Positions 26,833-35,982 of a stretch of 64,000 nucleotides of DNA are shown piece after piece. The notes under the pieces were generated by a model. The model made no database searches. It was not told where the DNA came from and saw only the letters and a list, made by a program, of their open reading frames with translations. The translations under genes and the position numbers were made by a program. The stretch lies in the NCBI GenBank assembly GCA_015665455.1, contig JADFAD010000009.1, positions 62,001 through 126,000 on the forward strand, given 5' to 3'. The stretch comes from Oceanospirillaceae bacterium. GTDB taxonomy: Bacteria; Pseudomonadota; Gammaproteobacteria; Pseudomonadales; Litoribrevibacteraceae. The first letter of the stretch is position 1. Each line of letters starts with the position of its first letter.

Positions 26833-28161
26833 CTATCCTTTAATGGCCCAAAGCTCTAGCTTCAAACCAGGGTAATTACCAGACAGATGCAGAGCGATAC
26901 CGCCACTGCTTGACAAACGAGGCCAGTAATCACTGTTTTTATCCAACTGAAAATAGTGGTACCCAGCATTAAATGGCACTTGACGAGGGGCAACTGGCAG
27001 TGCAGTAACGGCAATGCCAGGCAATTGATTATTCACAAGATCTCTAATCTGCTCCACAGAGCCAATCTTAATGCGAGCAGGAAGATGCTTACGTATTTCT
27101 TCATTGGGTAATTCTGCAGCAACAGCGATGATAAACTGAGCATCTTCAAGAAGAGACTTGTCCGTCAACGGTGAAACATGAATTCCGAACTTAGACTGTT
27201 CAAGAGGAAGCGCCAACGCAGTTTGTTCAAGTACGACACTTAGCGTCTGATTAAGGGCTACCATGATATTACCAAACACAGAAGTCAGATCATCATGTCG
27301 ATATTGTTCAAATTCTGGAGACCGCTTATCTTTCGATGTAAATGTTGCCAACTCTCCAGCAAATGAAATCATATGGACATACAATTCTTCCGGATGAGTG
27401 CCTGCAGATGACAGCATATGCTTAAAAAGCGGTTCATAACGATTAAGAACTTGAAGCATTAAGAAATCAGCAATTGAACTTGCTCGACCCTGCCCCTGAG
27501 ATATCCTCGCTGCCAAAGCTTCTGCTCGCTGGCGAATCATACCTATGGTTTCTCGGATGAGCCCTGTAAGTCGCGTATTTCTTTGAACATTTAGTAATGG
27601 CGGAATAAATTTCTTATCCAACCGAACCAACCCATCATCCGTCAGCTCAACGATGCGAGAGACAGGGATTGATACATACCCAGCTCTATCTTCAGACTCT
27701 AACTTAAGAACGGTTTGAAGTTTCGCAAGTTGAATAGTTTCTAATGCGCTGCCTCCGATGGAGTTATCTACCACACCATGATCAAGAAATCTAAATCGTG
27801 TTATAGAAGAGTTTTCATCGCTGCTGATGTTAACGCCTGCATGCTTATCTACCGCTAAGCACAAATACACCAATTCATCTTTACAGCCCTTAGGGATTTG
27901 AATCGCGCTAGGCAGGTCATCCAACTCAGGCAATTGAATCAAAGTCCCATCCGAGAAGATGCCATCAACCGAGTCTAAACCAAACTGCCCTAACCGAAGG
28001 TATTGATCATTAATTTCATAATCATTTACTCCCCACCCATAGGCATTCAGTTGAGCTAAGAGGCGTGATTGTGTATTTGAAAAATACCTATCTTGCTGTT
28101 GGAAATGCTGAGGTCTCAAGAACATTCCTTCGTTCCAGGAAACCCGACTAAAATCACTCAT
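26833..28161 (-). CDS. tssK: T6SS baseplate/membrane connector TssK
   Basis: The 442-residue protein starts RVSWNEGMFLRPQHFQQQD, a highly conserved TssK/VasE/ImpJ signature, and has NAYGWGVNDYEIN and the C-terminal NAGYHYFQLDKNSDYWPRL typical of the family. Trimeric TssK links the baseplate to the TssJLM membrane complex. It lies between tssJ (38 nt) and tssL (71 nt). Confidence 0.97.
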   Translation of the reverse strand: MSDFSRVSWNEGMFLRPQHFQQQDRYFSNTQSRLLAQLNAYGWGVNDYEINDQYLRLGQFGLDSVDGIFSDGTLIQLPELDDLPSAIQIPKGCKDELVYLCLAVDKHAGVNISSDENSSITRFRFLDHGVVDNSIGGSALETIQLAKLQTVLKLESEDRAGYVSIPVSRIVELTDDGLVRLDKKFIPPLLNVQRNTRLTGLIRETIGMIRQRAEALAARISQGQGRASSIADFLMLQVLNRYEPLFKHMLSSAGTHPEELYVHMISFAGELATFTSKDKRSPEFEQYRHDDLTSVFGNIMVALNQTLSVVLEQTALALPLEQSKFGIHVSPLTDKSLLEDAQFIIAVAAELPNEEIRKHLPARIKIGSVEQIRDLVNNQLPGIAVTALPVAPRQVPFNAGYHYFQLDKNSDYWPRLSSSGGIALHLSGNYPGLKLELWAIKG

Positions 28162-28199
28162 TAATGAAATCCTTTTCAGTTATATCCCGACCGAATCGT

Positions 28200-28844
28200 T
28201 TAGCTGTTACCCTTCAGAAGCGCTTCTGCTTCTGTTGTTGCATCTTTGACGGTAGGCTTGGTCGTTAAGTTGCCTGCATCCGATTGGGATGGCAAATCGT
28301 TCAAGTCCGACTCAGATGGCAGGTCTGCTGTTTGTGTTTCTGGGGTGTCATTTCTGTTTATATCTAAGTCGTGTTCTCTGATATATACCGCCAACTCATC
28401 CATATAGACGTAGAAACTGTCATAGTCTGTTGGATCAACTTCCACAACAGCCTTCCAACGAGCTTGCTCAATATCTCTGTAGGCAACGACCACAGCAACA
28501 TAGCGAGCGGCAGGTGACAGCGCCATGTTGTATTCAAAACGATCACCGGGTTCAAATTCCAGCTCTTCTTTACGAAGCAAATCAACACCAAGAACAGACT
28601 CAGGCGCATCATAAAGCACGAAAAAATCCTGATTAGAAAAGCGAGTGCGCGAAGCAAGCTCATAAACCTTCACAACCACGGGTGAAGGACGCCCATCCAT
28701 ATCAGGATTTACATGCTTAGCCACTTTAAAGTTAAAATCCGTCGAAGGAGGAAACACAGAATAGAAGCTCTGACACCCCGACAACAAACCCACCATCAAG
28801 ACTGTAATAATTTTAAGCTTTAACAAAGATTGAAATCTGTTCAT
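28200..28844 (-). CDS. tssJ: T6SS outer-membrane lipoprotein TssJ
   Basis: The 214-residue protein begins with a lipoprotein signal peptide ending LLSGC, with the lipidated Cys at residue 24. The TssJ core follows, with PSPVVVKVYELASRTRFSNQDFFVLYD, of which VYEL...F..adF..Ly is conserved, and ERYVAVVVAYRDIE-like RYVAVVVAYRDIEQARW. It tethers TssM to the outer membrane. The tail after about residue 165 is low-complexity, rich in Asp, Ser, Pro and Leu with SESDLNDLPSQSD-type repeats, longer than usual for TssJ. Confidence 0.95.
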   Translation of the reverse strand: MNRFQSLLKLKIITVLMVGLLSGCQSFYSVFPPSTDFNFKVAKHVNPDMDGRPSPVVVKVYELASRTRFSNQDFFVLYDAPESVLGVDLLRKEELEFEPGDRFEYNMALSPAARYVAVVVAYRDIEQARWKAVVEVDPTDYDSFYVYMDELAVYIREHDLDINRNDTPETQTADLPSESDLNDLPSQSDAGNLTTKPTVKDATTEAEALLKGNS

Positions 28845-28930
28845 AGCGTTACCCCCTCTTCGATTTAATTTAGAATTCCATCAAGTCTCAATATAGAAAC
28901 CCAACAATTATTTAGTAAACCAGTGAACTA

Positions 28931-30241
28931 TTACGAATTTAATGATTCTTCATACGCGGCTGTAAATTCCTCATTCACAGCGCGCTGATTATTCATCGAC
29001 GCTTCACTTTGAACATCTTTATAAAGTTCTTTATAAAGATCCCAATACCGCGCCTGACGTCGAGCCGGTGTCATCTTATCCATGAATGAAGGTGTAAAAT
29101 CTTTAGTTTCAATCATTTCTGGGGAGAGCTGCTTAAGCACCCCAAGAATGGAACCTTTGGCCCCTGCCATGATGGCCTCTTCATGTCGATTTACATCATC
29201 AAAAGCATCTTTAATTGCCTGTCTAGCAGGTAAGAAGCTTGCACCAGAGCGGTTAAAAAGATTATGAAAAACATCATCGACTGTGGCTGAAAACTTCAAT
29301 GGATTGTTTTCTTTTTGTTGGAACGTGGTTTGATTAACTCGAAACTCACTTTTAACGGTAGAGCGAGTTCTTAATACGCCCATCAATCCCATTAATAATT
29401 CTTGAAAGGCCACACCCAGCTGTTCCCACCATTGATCCGACGCCTCAGCAGGTATCATTTGCGAAGACACACCCAGACCACGGAGAAATGCAGCCATATC
29501 GGCATTTGAAACATTTGGCTTCGAAGACACAGACGAGGATGCGTTGGAACTGGACGGAGACACCGTTGGCGTTACAGGTTTAGGCGCATCCACAGCTAAT
29601 TCAGGCGTAACTAATTCAGGAGTATCAACGACCAAACTTTCATTTCCACCCCATTGTGAATCCCACTCCTCTGGGATATTAGGCGTAGGAGGAAGAAAAT
29701 GATCATCCAAGGTATTAGAGACACTTGCAGCATCAACGGATTGAACAGACTCAACGCCTGACGAAATTGAAGACGTCGCTATTGGAGCATCATTTAAATT
29801 AGGCATTGCTATGCCCATCGACATACCAGAATCAAGAGATGATTTTGATGCAGAGGAATTCAAGTCGGAAGAAGCAACCGTTTCTTTCACAGGTTGGACG
29901 TTGGGCTTTTCAGAAGAACGTTCAACCAAACGAACTTCTATTTCATACTCGCCAAGCGTTAAAAAATCGCCATCACTCAACGGTTGCGTATTATCAATAC
30001 CGACTGCATCTACAGAACGATTCAAAAACAAACCATTCGTTGATAAATCAGTAATATAGAAATCAGATCCACGCTTATCAATTCGCGCATGAGAACCAGA
30101 GACCACGCGCTCTGGATCAGGTAAATGCCAGTCAGAAGTTTCAGCACGCCCTATTGTGCCGCCCTGCTGATCAAAACATTTAACAGGCGTCTGCCTTGGA
30201 GACAGCCGATGATAGCTAACTACAGTCAACTCTAGCAACAT
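28931..30241 (-). CDS. tagH: FHA-domain protein TagH (Fha1/ImpI)
   Basis: The 436-residue protein has an N-terminal FHA phosphothreonine-binding domain, GGTIGRAETSDWHLPD and VVSGSHARI with DLSTNGLFLN, at about residues 20-90. A Ser/Pro/Val-rich linker follows, then a C-terminal conserved domain (FLRGLGV; ELLMGLMGVLRTRSTVKSEF; NNPLKFSATVDDVFHNL; ARRQARYWDLYKELY). In the HSI-1 pathway PpkA phosphorylates this protein to trigger assembly, and PppA reverses it. The ATG at 30241 has GGA 9 nt upstream and gives the usual start; an in-frame GTG at 30274 is less likely. First gene of the long minus-strand tss operon. Confidence 0.95.
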   Translation of the reverse strand: MLLELTVVSYHRLSPRQTPVKCFDQQGGTIGRAETSDWHLPDPERVVSGSHARIDKRGSDFYITDLSTNGLFLNRSVDAVGIDNTQPLSDGDFLTLGEYEIEVRLVERSSEKPNVQPVKETVASSDLNSSASKSSLDSGMSMGIAMPNLNDAPIATSSISSGVESVQSVDAASVSNTLDDHFLPPTPNIPEEWDSQWGGNESLVVDTPELVTPELAVDAPKPVTPTVSPSSSNASSSVSSKPNVSNADMAAFLRGLGVSSQMIPAEASDQWWEQLGVAFQELLMGLMGVLRTRSTVKSEFRVNQTTFQQKENNPLKFSATVDDVFHNLFNRSGASFLPARQAIKDAFDDVNRHEEAIMAGAKGSILGVLKQLSPEMIETKDFTPSFMDKMTPARRQARYWDLYKELYKDVQSEASMNNQRAVNEEFTAAYEESLNS

Positions 30242-30592
30242 ACATAATGTTCCATTCCAATCCTTTGAAATCACCCTCTTCGACTCTCTTGTCTAATACT
30301 TGCGTATGAAGGTGACTTATCCTGCGGGCAGGTTAGTTTGTATGCTATTTGAGGTCAAGACGAAAGATGCGACACAATCCACAAAAGAAAAATATAGTCA
30401 GAATCTAGGGTATTTACGGTTCGCCACGTCAGTAATCTGAGTGTTAAACTCCCGCAAAAGAAATCAAGCTAAATGCTTATTTCGCAGAATACCCAATACT
30501 CTTCAACCGTTTGTCCACGGGTGTTATGTACGAACTACTAACACGGGCTTAAGATTTCGGTTTTGATGTAGGCTAAGGAAAGCGAGAAAGAT
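30242..30592. promoter_or_regulatory. Divergent tagH/ppkA control region
   Basis: This 351-nt gap contains no gene. On the minus strand a TTGACC -35 (30353-30358) and a TAACCT -10 (30330-30335) sit 17 bp apart, giving a plausible tagH promoter with an ~80-nt leader. A CCTGCGGGCAGG palindrome (30321-30332) overlaps the start region. No convincing plus-strand promoter for ppkA was found, only a GAGAAAGAT before its ATG. The two diverging units probably share regulation. Confidence 0.4.
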
Positions 30593-32614
30593 ATGAGCAA
30601 GAAAGAAAGCTCCACGAAAGCGACAGATCCAAAAAATTCAACCAACACTGACAAGGTTGAACCAACCACCAGCGACAAAACCCAGATCGCTATTAAGTCC
30701 AAGAAAAAGGATAAACCTTCCATATCTCTTGAAGGTAAGTGCATCAAAGGCCGTTATCAATTAGAGAATAAGATCGGCTCTGGCGGCATGAGCGATATTT
30801 ATCGTGCGAAAGACCTTTTTCTGGAAAAAGCAGGCATAAAGGATGTCTACGTTGCAATTAAAGTTCTTCAACAACAATTTGTAGATCAGCCCGAAGCGCT
30901 TCAACTGCTACTCAAAGAGGCGGATAAGACACGTCAGCTTTCTCACCCTAATATTATCCGCGTATACGATGTTGATTCTGACGAAGATACACACTTTTTG
31001 GTTATGGAGTACTTGGACGGTGAAACACTGGACCAAATAATCAAGCGTTCCAAACCTAAAGGGCTCAAGCTTGACGGAGCAATCAAGTTATTATCTCAAA
31101 TGTCTGATGCCCTTCGCTACGCTCATAAAGCAGGCATCATTCATACGGATCTTAAACCTGCCAACATTATTCTGACACGAGACGGTCATATTAAGTTACT
31201 GGATTTTGGTGTAGCTCGTGTATTACAAATGAACCACGACAAATACGCAGCAGAGAACCAAAATCTTACAGCACCGAATGGCGGTTACACGCCCGCCTAC
31301 GCAAGCCCTGAACTGCTCGCTGGCAACATGCCGTCCGTTGAAGATGATATTTTTTCATTTGCGTGCGTTGCCTATGAACTCCTGACCAGTAAACACCCTT
31401 TCGAGCGCTTACCAGCAGATAAAGCACTTAAAGAAAAGAAAGTTGCACAGAAACCAAAACATCTTAGCTTCGCTCAATGGAAAGCGCTGAACAAAGCACT
31501 ATCTTTTGACAAAAAGTTGAGGACGCCAAAAATTGAACTGCTTACCCAAGCACTTACAAACAACCCTTGGCCAAAAACAGCCATTGCAGCCAGCATAGTA
31601 ACGGTACTGGCAGCAGGAGGTTGGTATGGATTTCAACAACAAACGGTTATTGAAAATACACAACAGTCTTTAGCAGAACTTCAACTTCATCAAGACAGAA
31701 TTAATAACCTAGAAGCAATGCCTTCTGAACAGTTTTTATTGCAACTTCCGAAACTGGAGAAATCCAGCCCATTCGAAAGAGAAGGCTTGTTAAGGTCTCA
31801 CCGTTCGGGGATATTATCCGCTTACGAAAAACGCGTAGACATCGCGCTGAATGATAGGGAACACGAATACCCTAACTACCCTGTTGCAGAAAAATTATTA
31901 ATTGAAGTTAGCGAGCTATACCCTGATTCTCATACACTTGCTAAACAAGCGATAAATATTCAAAGAGGTAAGCAAGCAACGCTTGAAGCGTTAAGCGGCC
32001 GCCTACATTCCCTCCTACGAAAAGCGCAATACAGCATTTCAATTGAGAATGATGACGTTTATAAATTGCTCGACGAATTACGTTATATAGAATCAACCTA
32101 TAACCCAAGACCAACCGTTGCTGAAGTTAATACCTATAAATCTGAATTCAATGCAGCAATAAAAGAGCACAACGCGCCAAGACTTGAAGAACTGATCAAC
32201 GTCGGAGCGATTATTTTCAATAAAACGGAAGATACTCAAGAGTTGCTGGCCGTTGGCAAGCAGCTTAAAGAAGCCGTTAATAAGCTTGCGACCTATCAAG
32301 CTGAAACCTCCGAGGGCAATGAGGCAACCTACCCTTACCAAGCTGCCACCGTATTTTATAGAGACAGTTTTGACGGTTTCAACCAACGTTTGGAAGGCAG
32401 CAGAACCGTTGCTCGTGTGGACGACATTTTTAACGAAATGGAAACACTTTCCAAAGAGCTTCCTTCAGACTTCTCTCCGTTAATTGATTTACGAAAAAAG
32501 ATGGCTAATAAATATCTAAGCCTCGCAGACGAGTTACTCAAAAAGCGTAGAGTAAGAACCGCTAATAAAGTTATGCGTCGAGCAAACAACCTCATAATAA
32601 GCACCAATATCTAG
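30593..32614 (+). CDS. ppkA: T6SS Ser/Thr protein kinase PpkA
   Basis: The 673-residue protein has a kinase domain from about 55 to 320: glycine loop GSGGMSDIY, AIK lysine in YVAIKVL, catalytic loop HTDLKPANI (with HTD instead of HRD), DFGVAR, and an APE-like SPELLAG. A membrane segment follows at about 327-345 (TAIAASIVTVLAAGGWYGF), then about 320 periplasmic residues, helical and repeat-like. It lacks the C-terminal von Willebrand domain of P. aeruginosa PpkA, so the signal it senses may differ. It is divergent from tagH, its expected substrate gene, and ends at a terminator shared with endA. Confidence 0.93.
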   Translation: MSKKESSTKATDPKNSTNTDKVEPTTSDKTQIAIKSKKKDKPSISLEGKCIKGRYQLENKIGSGGMSDIYRAKDLFLEKAGIKDVYVAIKVLQQQFVDQPEALQLLLKEADKTRQLSHPNIIRVYDVDSDEDTHFLVMEYLDGETLDQIIKRSKPKGLKLDGAIKLLSQMSDALRYAHKAGIIHTDLKPANIILTRDGHIKLLDFGVARVLQMNHDKYAAENQNLTAPNGGYTPAYASPELLAGNMPSVEDDIFSFACVAYELLTSKHPFERLPADKALKEKKVAQKPKHLSFAQWKALNKALSFDKKLRTPKIELLTQALTNNPWPKTAIAASIVTVLAAGGWYGFQQQTVIENTQQSLAELQLHQDRINNLEAMPSEQFLLQLPKLEKSSPFEREGLLRSHRSGILSAYEKRVDIALNDREHEYPNYPVAEKLLIEVSELYPDSHTLAKQAINIQRGKQATLEALSGRLHSLLRKAQYSISIENDDVYKLLDELRYIESTYNPRPTVAEVNTYKSEFNAAIKEHNAPRLEELINVGAIIFNKTEDTQELLAVGKQLKEAVNKLATYQAETSEGNEATYPYQAATVFYRDSFDGFNQRLEGSRTVARVDDIFNEMETLSKELPSDFSPLIDLRKKMANKYLSLADELLKKRRVRTANKVMRRANNLIISTNI

Positions 32615-32624
32615 CACTCTCTTC

Positions 32625-32659
32625 AAACGAAGGGTCTTCATATCCAAGACCCTTCGTTT
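32625..32659. terminator. Bidirectional terminator between ppkA and endA
   Basis: A perfect 14-bp stem (AAACGAAGGGTCTT with its complement) has a 7-nt loop, with A/T tracts on both outer ends. It lies between convergent genes, 11 nt past the ppkA stop and touching the endA stop, and serves both strands. Confidence 0.9.
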
Positions 32660-33336
32660 TAATCTTTACAAAGCTGGCTAACAAATTTATTTTCATCGCC
32701 TTGAATTTCACTGACTCGTCTTGCCCTTTCACACTCCCAATCGTCGGGTAAGTACTGCTTACTCCAAACATTAAAAAGCCTGCGATCTTGTTTTGATAAA
32801 CTCAAACCGTACTTATCCGCCATAAAAAAGTACGTACGCGCTATCGCCCCTTTAGATCGATTAGGCGGTTGGACCTTCCTCTTCTTGAAGTCCACGACTA
32901 CATCACACCGACCGTATTGACTGGAGATACCATTCCATTCGCTGAATCTAAAGTTCGATCGATCACCGTTCACTTCACCAATGGACGGCACTAAGTTATG
33001 CATGTTCGACTCCATTTCTCGAAACGCTGGCTCTTTTTTACACGCTTTACGGCCACCCTTCTTCCAGCACTGCATCTGGTGCCCAAAGTACCAAGCAGGC
33101 ACAACGTGTTCCCACTCAATCCTATTTGCTCTGCGTTTTTGCTTACGCACCTCATAACCGCACGTTGTTAAATTGGGAATTAGCTTCTTCCCTTGCTTCG
33201 TATAATCACAACCGCAATAAAATGTGCTCTGATTATCCGAGTAAAGAATCGCCATAATCCTTTTTGATTTCGAGAATGAAGCCGAATAAACATCAAAACA
33301 TACAAACACTAATAAATATAAAAGAGCCTTTTTCAC
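32659..33336 (-). CDS. endA: Periplasmic/secreted endonuclease I
   Basis: The 225-residue protein starts with a signal peptide (KKALLYLLVFVCFDVYSA). It contains the endonuclease I core, with RIEWEHVVPAWYFG carrying the catalytic His and NMHNLVPSIGEVNGDRSNFRF, and paired Cys residues. The family cuts DNA nonspecifically in the periplasm or outside the cell, using a His-metal finger. It starts with GTG and lacks a strong ribosome binding site. Convergent with ppkA; there is no evidence that it belongs to the T6SS. Confidence 0.93.
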   Translation of the reverse strand: MKKALLYLLVFVCFDVYSASFSKSKRIMAILYSDNQSTFYCGCDYTKQGKKLIPNLTTCGYEVRKQKRRANRIEWEHVVPAWYFGHQMQCWKKGGRKACKKEPAFREMESNMHNLVPSIGEVNGDRSNFRFSEWNGISSQYGRCDVVVDFKKRKVQPPNRSKGAIARTYFFMADKYGLSLSKQDRRLFNVWSKQYLPDDWECERARRVSEIQGDENKFVSQLCKD

Positions 33337-33450
33337 GTATTTTCGCTAACATCCAGCAATTCACTCGCCAGTCGTCCATAAGAAACATGAGCGAATTGTA
33401 GGCCACAACTTGGTACTTTTTAACCACTAAACTGATATTTAAGACTTAGA

Positions 33451-33849
33451 ATGAAACTGACATTAATTCGCGGCATTCCTGGATCAGGAAAAACAACCTT
33501 AGCTAAACAATTGATTAAGACCTTATTACGCGGATCAGAAACAAAAATCATCCACCTTGAAGCCGATATGTATTTTGAGCGAACTGGGACATACCAGTTT
33601 GACCCTATAAAGCTTAAAGACGCCCATAATTGGTGCTTTAACCAGACACTAAAATATCTAGAACAAGGTGCACACGTCATAGTAAGTAATACGTTTATAA
33701 AACGGTGGGAAATCAAACCTTATATAGAGCTTGCCCAGAGACTGGGCTCGGAAATAGAGATCAAAGAAGCAACAGGAACCTTCAAAAATCTTCATGGCGT
33801 TCCAGAAGAAACAATCCTAAGAATGAAACAAAACTGGGAAACGCTATAA
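33451..33849 (+). CDS. Small P-loop kinase-like ATPase (AAA_33 type)
   Basis: This 132-residue protein begins LTLIRGIPGSGKTTLAKQLI, a Walker A motif, and continues with HLEADMYFERTGTYQFDP and HVIVSNTFIKRWEI. These features match the small zeta-toxin/polynucleotide-kinase-like family annotated as NEDD4-binding-protein-2-like. It is a predicted nucleotide-dependent phosphotransferase of unknown substrate. It is a single gene with a weak ribosome binding site and no obvious partner; no antitoxin-like gene is next to it. Confidence 0.82.
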   Translation: MKLTLIRGIPGSGKTTLAKQLIKTLLRGSETKIIHLEADMYFERTGTYQFDPIKLKDAHNWCFNQTLKYLEQGAHVIVSNTFIKRWEIKPYIELAQRLGSEIEIKEATGTFKNLHGVPEETILRMKQNWETL

Positions 33850-33908
33850 AAAACGCGGCAATAAAATAGATAGCAGCGCCACACAAAGAGCTGACATCTG
33901 AATCTGAT

Positions 33909-34442
33909 TTATTTTGCCTTAGGTCTAAAAGGCTGAATAACAGTCTCATCGCACTCAAGGAATGGCCCTTCCATTAGATCAATACAGTATGGAATGGCAG
34001 GAAAAACAGCGTCTAGGCATTCTCGTATTGATTTAGGTTTACCCGGTAAGTTAACAATGAGTGAATCTCTTCTTAATCCCGCCGTTTGACGAGACAAGAT
34101 TGCCGTGGGTACAAACTTGAGGGACTCAGCACGCATCAATTCACCAAAACCAGGCATCATTCTATCGCAAACGGCCTCTGTTGCTTCTGGAGTCACATCT
34201 CGCTTTGCAGGCCCCGTCCCGCCGGTTGTCACAATGAGACTGCAACCTTGTTCATCCGCCATATGAATTAAGGTTGATTCAATAACCTCTTGTTCATCCG
34301 GGATAACTTCATAGACGGGTCTCCATTCAGACGTAAGATAATCATTCAATGTTTCTATAATCGCTTTGCCAGAAATATCATCATAAACGCCCGCACTGGC
34401 TCTATCACTCACAGTTACGATACCAATTTTAATTTCACTCAT
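33909..34442 (-). CDS. mog: Molybdopterin adenylyltransferase (Mog/MoaB type)
   Basis: The 177-residue protein carries the MoaB/Mog signature: IGIVTVSDRASAGVYDD, IVTTGGTGPAKRDVTPEAT and NLPGKPKSIRECLDAVF. It adenylates molybdopterin before molybdate insertion. Length and the C-terminus match E. coli Mog (about 195 residues) more than MoaB. It has AGGG upstream of the ATG. It is isolated, with no other molybdenum-cofactor genes in the window. Confidence 0.93.
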   Translation of the reverse strand: MSEIKIGIVTVSDRASAGVYDDISGKAIIETLNDYLTSEWRPVYEVIPDEQEVIESTLIHMADEQGCSLIVTTGGTGPAKRDVTPEATEAVCDRMMPGFGELMRAESLKFVPTAILSRQTAGLRRDSLIVNLPGKPKSIRECLDAVFPAIPYCIDLMEGPFLECDETVIQPFRPKAK

Positions 34443-34661
34443 TCAATCACCCTACGATCAAAATAATTCAACGACTCTTTGTCACAAGATAACACCAGAA
34501 GTTCGTGAATCCAGCCGTTGTATGCACAGTATCGATTAATCCCTTTGGTTTCTGCATAAACATTGATGCAGGTCGTATTTATATGGATACGTCAGAACCC
34601 CCTTTCTATATGTAGCGCTCTATGAACGTATCTCTACGGATGCTTTCTAGAGTAAATTCTA

Positions 34662-34667
34662 TATAAT
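34662..34667 (+). promoter_or_regulatory. -10 box immediately before the glycosyltransferase ATG
   Basis: A consensus TATAAT (34662-34667) ends 6 nt before the ATG at 34674. A start about 7 nt downstream would fall on the A of the ATG. No Shine-Dalgarno sequence is present between, so the transcript is predicted to be leaderless. A weak -35 may be ATGCTT or a neighbour. Confidence 0.6.
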
Positions 34668-34673
34668 GCGCCC

Positions 34674-35906
34674 ATGAAAAAATTGCTTGTAATTGGCTAC
34701 GTATGGCCAGAACCAAACTCTTCCGCTGCAGGAAGTCGAATGATGCAGCTACTTGACTGCTTCATCGAGGCTGGCTATCAAATCACCTACTCAACGCCAG
34801 CAGAGTTTAGCCCTCATTCTGAAAACCTCTTAACAAAAGGAATTGAGTCCGTACAAATCGAACTCAATAACGAAAGTTTCGATCAATACATTACAGATCT
34901 CACGCCAGACGCAGTACTGTTTGATCGTTTCATGATGGAAGAGCAATTCGGATGGCGCGTCGAAACCTATTGCCCAGATGCAATTCGTGTTCTGGACACG
35001 GAGGATTTGCATTGCCTTCGCCATGCAAGACACCAAGCACTCAAACAAGACCGCGCCCTTCAGCCTTCAGACCTATTCAGTGATTTGGCAAAACGAGAAA
35101 TCGCTGCCATTTTACGATGTGATCTCACGGTTATGATTTCAGAACATGAAATGACGGTGCTACAAGAAACATTTAACGTACCATCAAGCATCATTCACTA
35201 CGCTCCGTTCATGCTTGAACCTAAAGTATCCAGCGCCCCAGCGTTAACTTTTGAAGAAAGAACTCATTTCATCTCCATTGGCAACTTTAGACACGAACCC
35301 AATTGGGACGCAGTTCGCTACCTAAAAGACACGTTATGGACGGGCATACGTAAACAGATCCCACAAGCAGAACTCCACGTTTATGGAGCTTATCCACCTA
35401 AAAAAGCGACCCAACTTCACAACCCTAAGCAAGGCTTTCATGTCAAAGGCTGGGCACCTGATGCCATAAAGGTTATGCAAGAAGCGAGAGTACTCTTGGC
35501 ACCGCTGCGTTTCGGCGCAGGACTTAAAGGCAAGCTCGTAGAAGCAGCTCAATGCGGCACCCCCTCTGTGACCACCAGCATTGGTGCAGAAGGCATGTAC
35601 GGTGACTTACAACCCGCATGGATAGAAGACTCACCTGAAACTTTCATTCAAAAAGCCGTCGATCTCTACAACAATCAACAAGATTGGGAAGCCTTGCAGA
35701 AAGACTGCAATAAGTTAATTCCTCAGCGATTTGATAAAGCAGAGCATCAAGCAAACTTGATAAAAAGAATCTCCGAGTTAGAAGAAAACCTTGAAGAACA
35801 CAGACTGAAGAATTTCACGGGAAGCATGCTTCGTCACCACACAATGAAAAGCACCAAATACATGGCACAGTGGATTGAAGCTAAAAACAAGTTGCCTGAA
35901 AAATAG
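34674..35906 (+). CDS. Glycosyltransferase family 4-like protein
   Basis: The 410-residue protein has a GT-B fold. The N-terminal half begins KKLLVIGYVWPEPNSSAAGSR; the C-terminal half has FISIGNFRHEPNWDAVRYLKD, LHVYGAYPPKK and APLRFGAGLKGKLVEAAQCG, which contains the donor-binding E of family 1/4 enzymes. The sugar acceptor is unknown. The last ~45 residues (LEENLEEHRLKNFTG) are a charged helix. No polysaccharide-synthesis neighbours are present. The gene seems to be transcribed as a leaderless mRNA. Confidence 0.9.
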   Translation: MKKLLVIGYVWPEPNSSAAGSRMMQLLDCFIEAGYQITYSTPAEFSPHSENLLTKGIESVQIELNNESFDQYITDLTPDAVLFDRFMMEEQFGWRVETYCPDAIRVLDTEDLHCLRHARHQALKQDRALQPSDLFSDLAKREIAAILRCDLTVMISEHEMTVLQETFNVPSSIIHYAPFMLEPKVSSAPALTFEERTHFISIGNFRHEPNWDAVRYLKDTLWTGIRKQIPQAELHVYGAYPPKKATQLHNPKQGFHVKGWAPDAIKVMQEARVLLAPLRFGAGLKGKLVEAAQCGTPSVTTSIGAEGMYGDLQPAWIEDSPETFIQKAVDLYNNQQDWEALQKDCNKLIPQRFDKAEHQANLIKRISELEENLEEHRLKNFTGSMLRHHTMKSTKYMAQWIEAKNKLPEK

Positions 35907-35915
35907 TGAGAATTA

Positions 35916-35951
35916 GTCTAAATCACACAGTATATCAGGTGTGATTTAGAC
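35916..35951. terminator. Stem-loop between glycosyltransferase and LysE genes
   Basis: A perfect 13-bp stem (GTCTAAATCACAC/GTGTGATTTAGAC) with a 10-nt loop sits 10 nt past the glycosyltransferase stop, between convergent genes. No long T-run follows, so termination may be weak or Rho-assisted. Confidence 0.6.
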
Positions 35952-35982
35952 GATTACAGATCATATCCGAATAACCCCCACT

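Noticed and set aside
32659-33336. Endonuclease I as a T6SS DNase effector
   Set aside because: It has a classical signal peptide and lies on the opposite side of the kinase gene beyond a terminator; export by the Sec route is the simpler reading.
33451-33849. Zeta-toxin of a toxin-antitoxin pair
   Set aside because: The P-loop fits, but it is short and no antitoxin-like gene is next to it.
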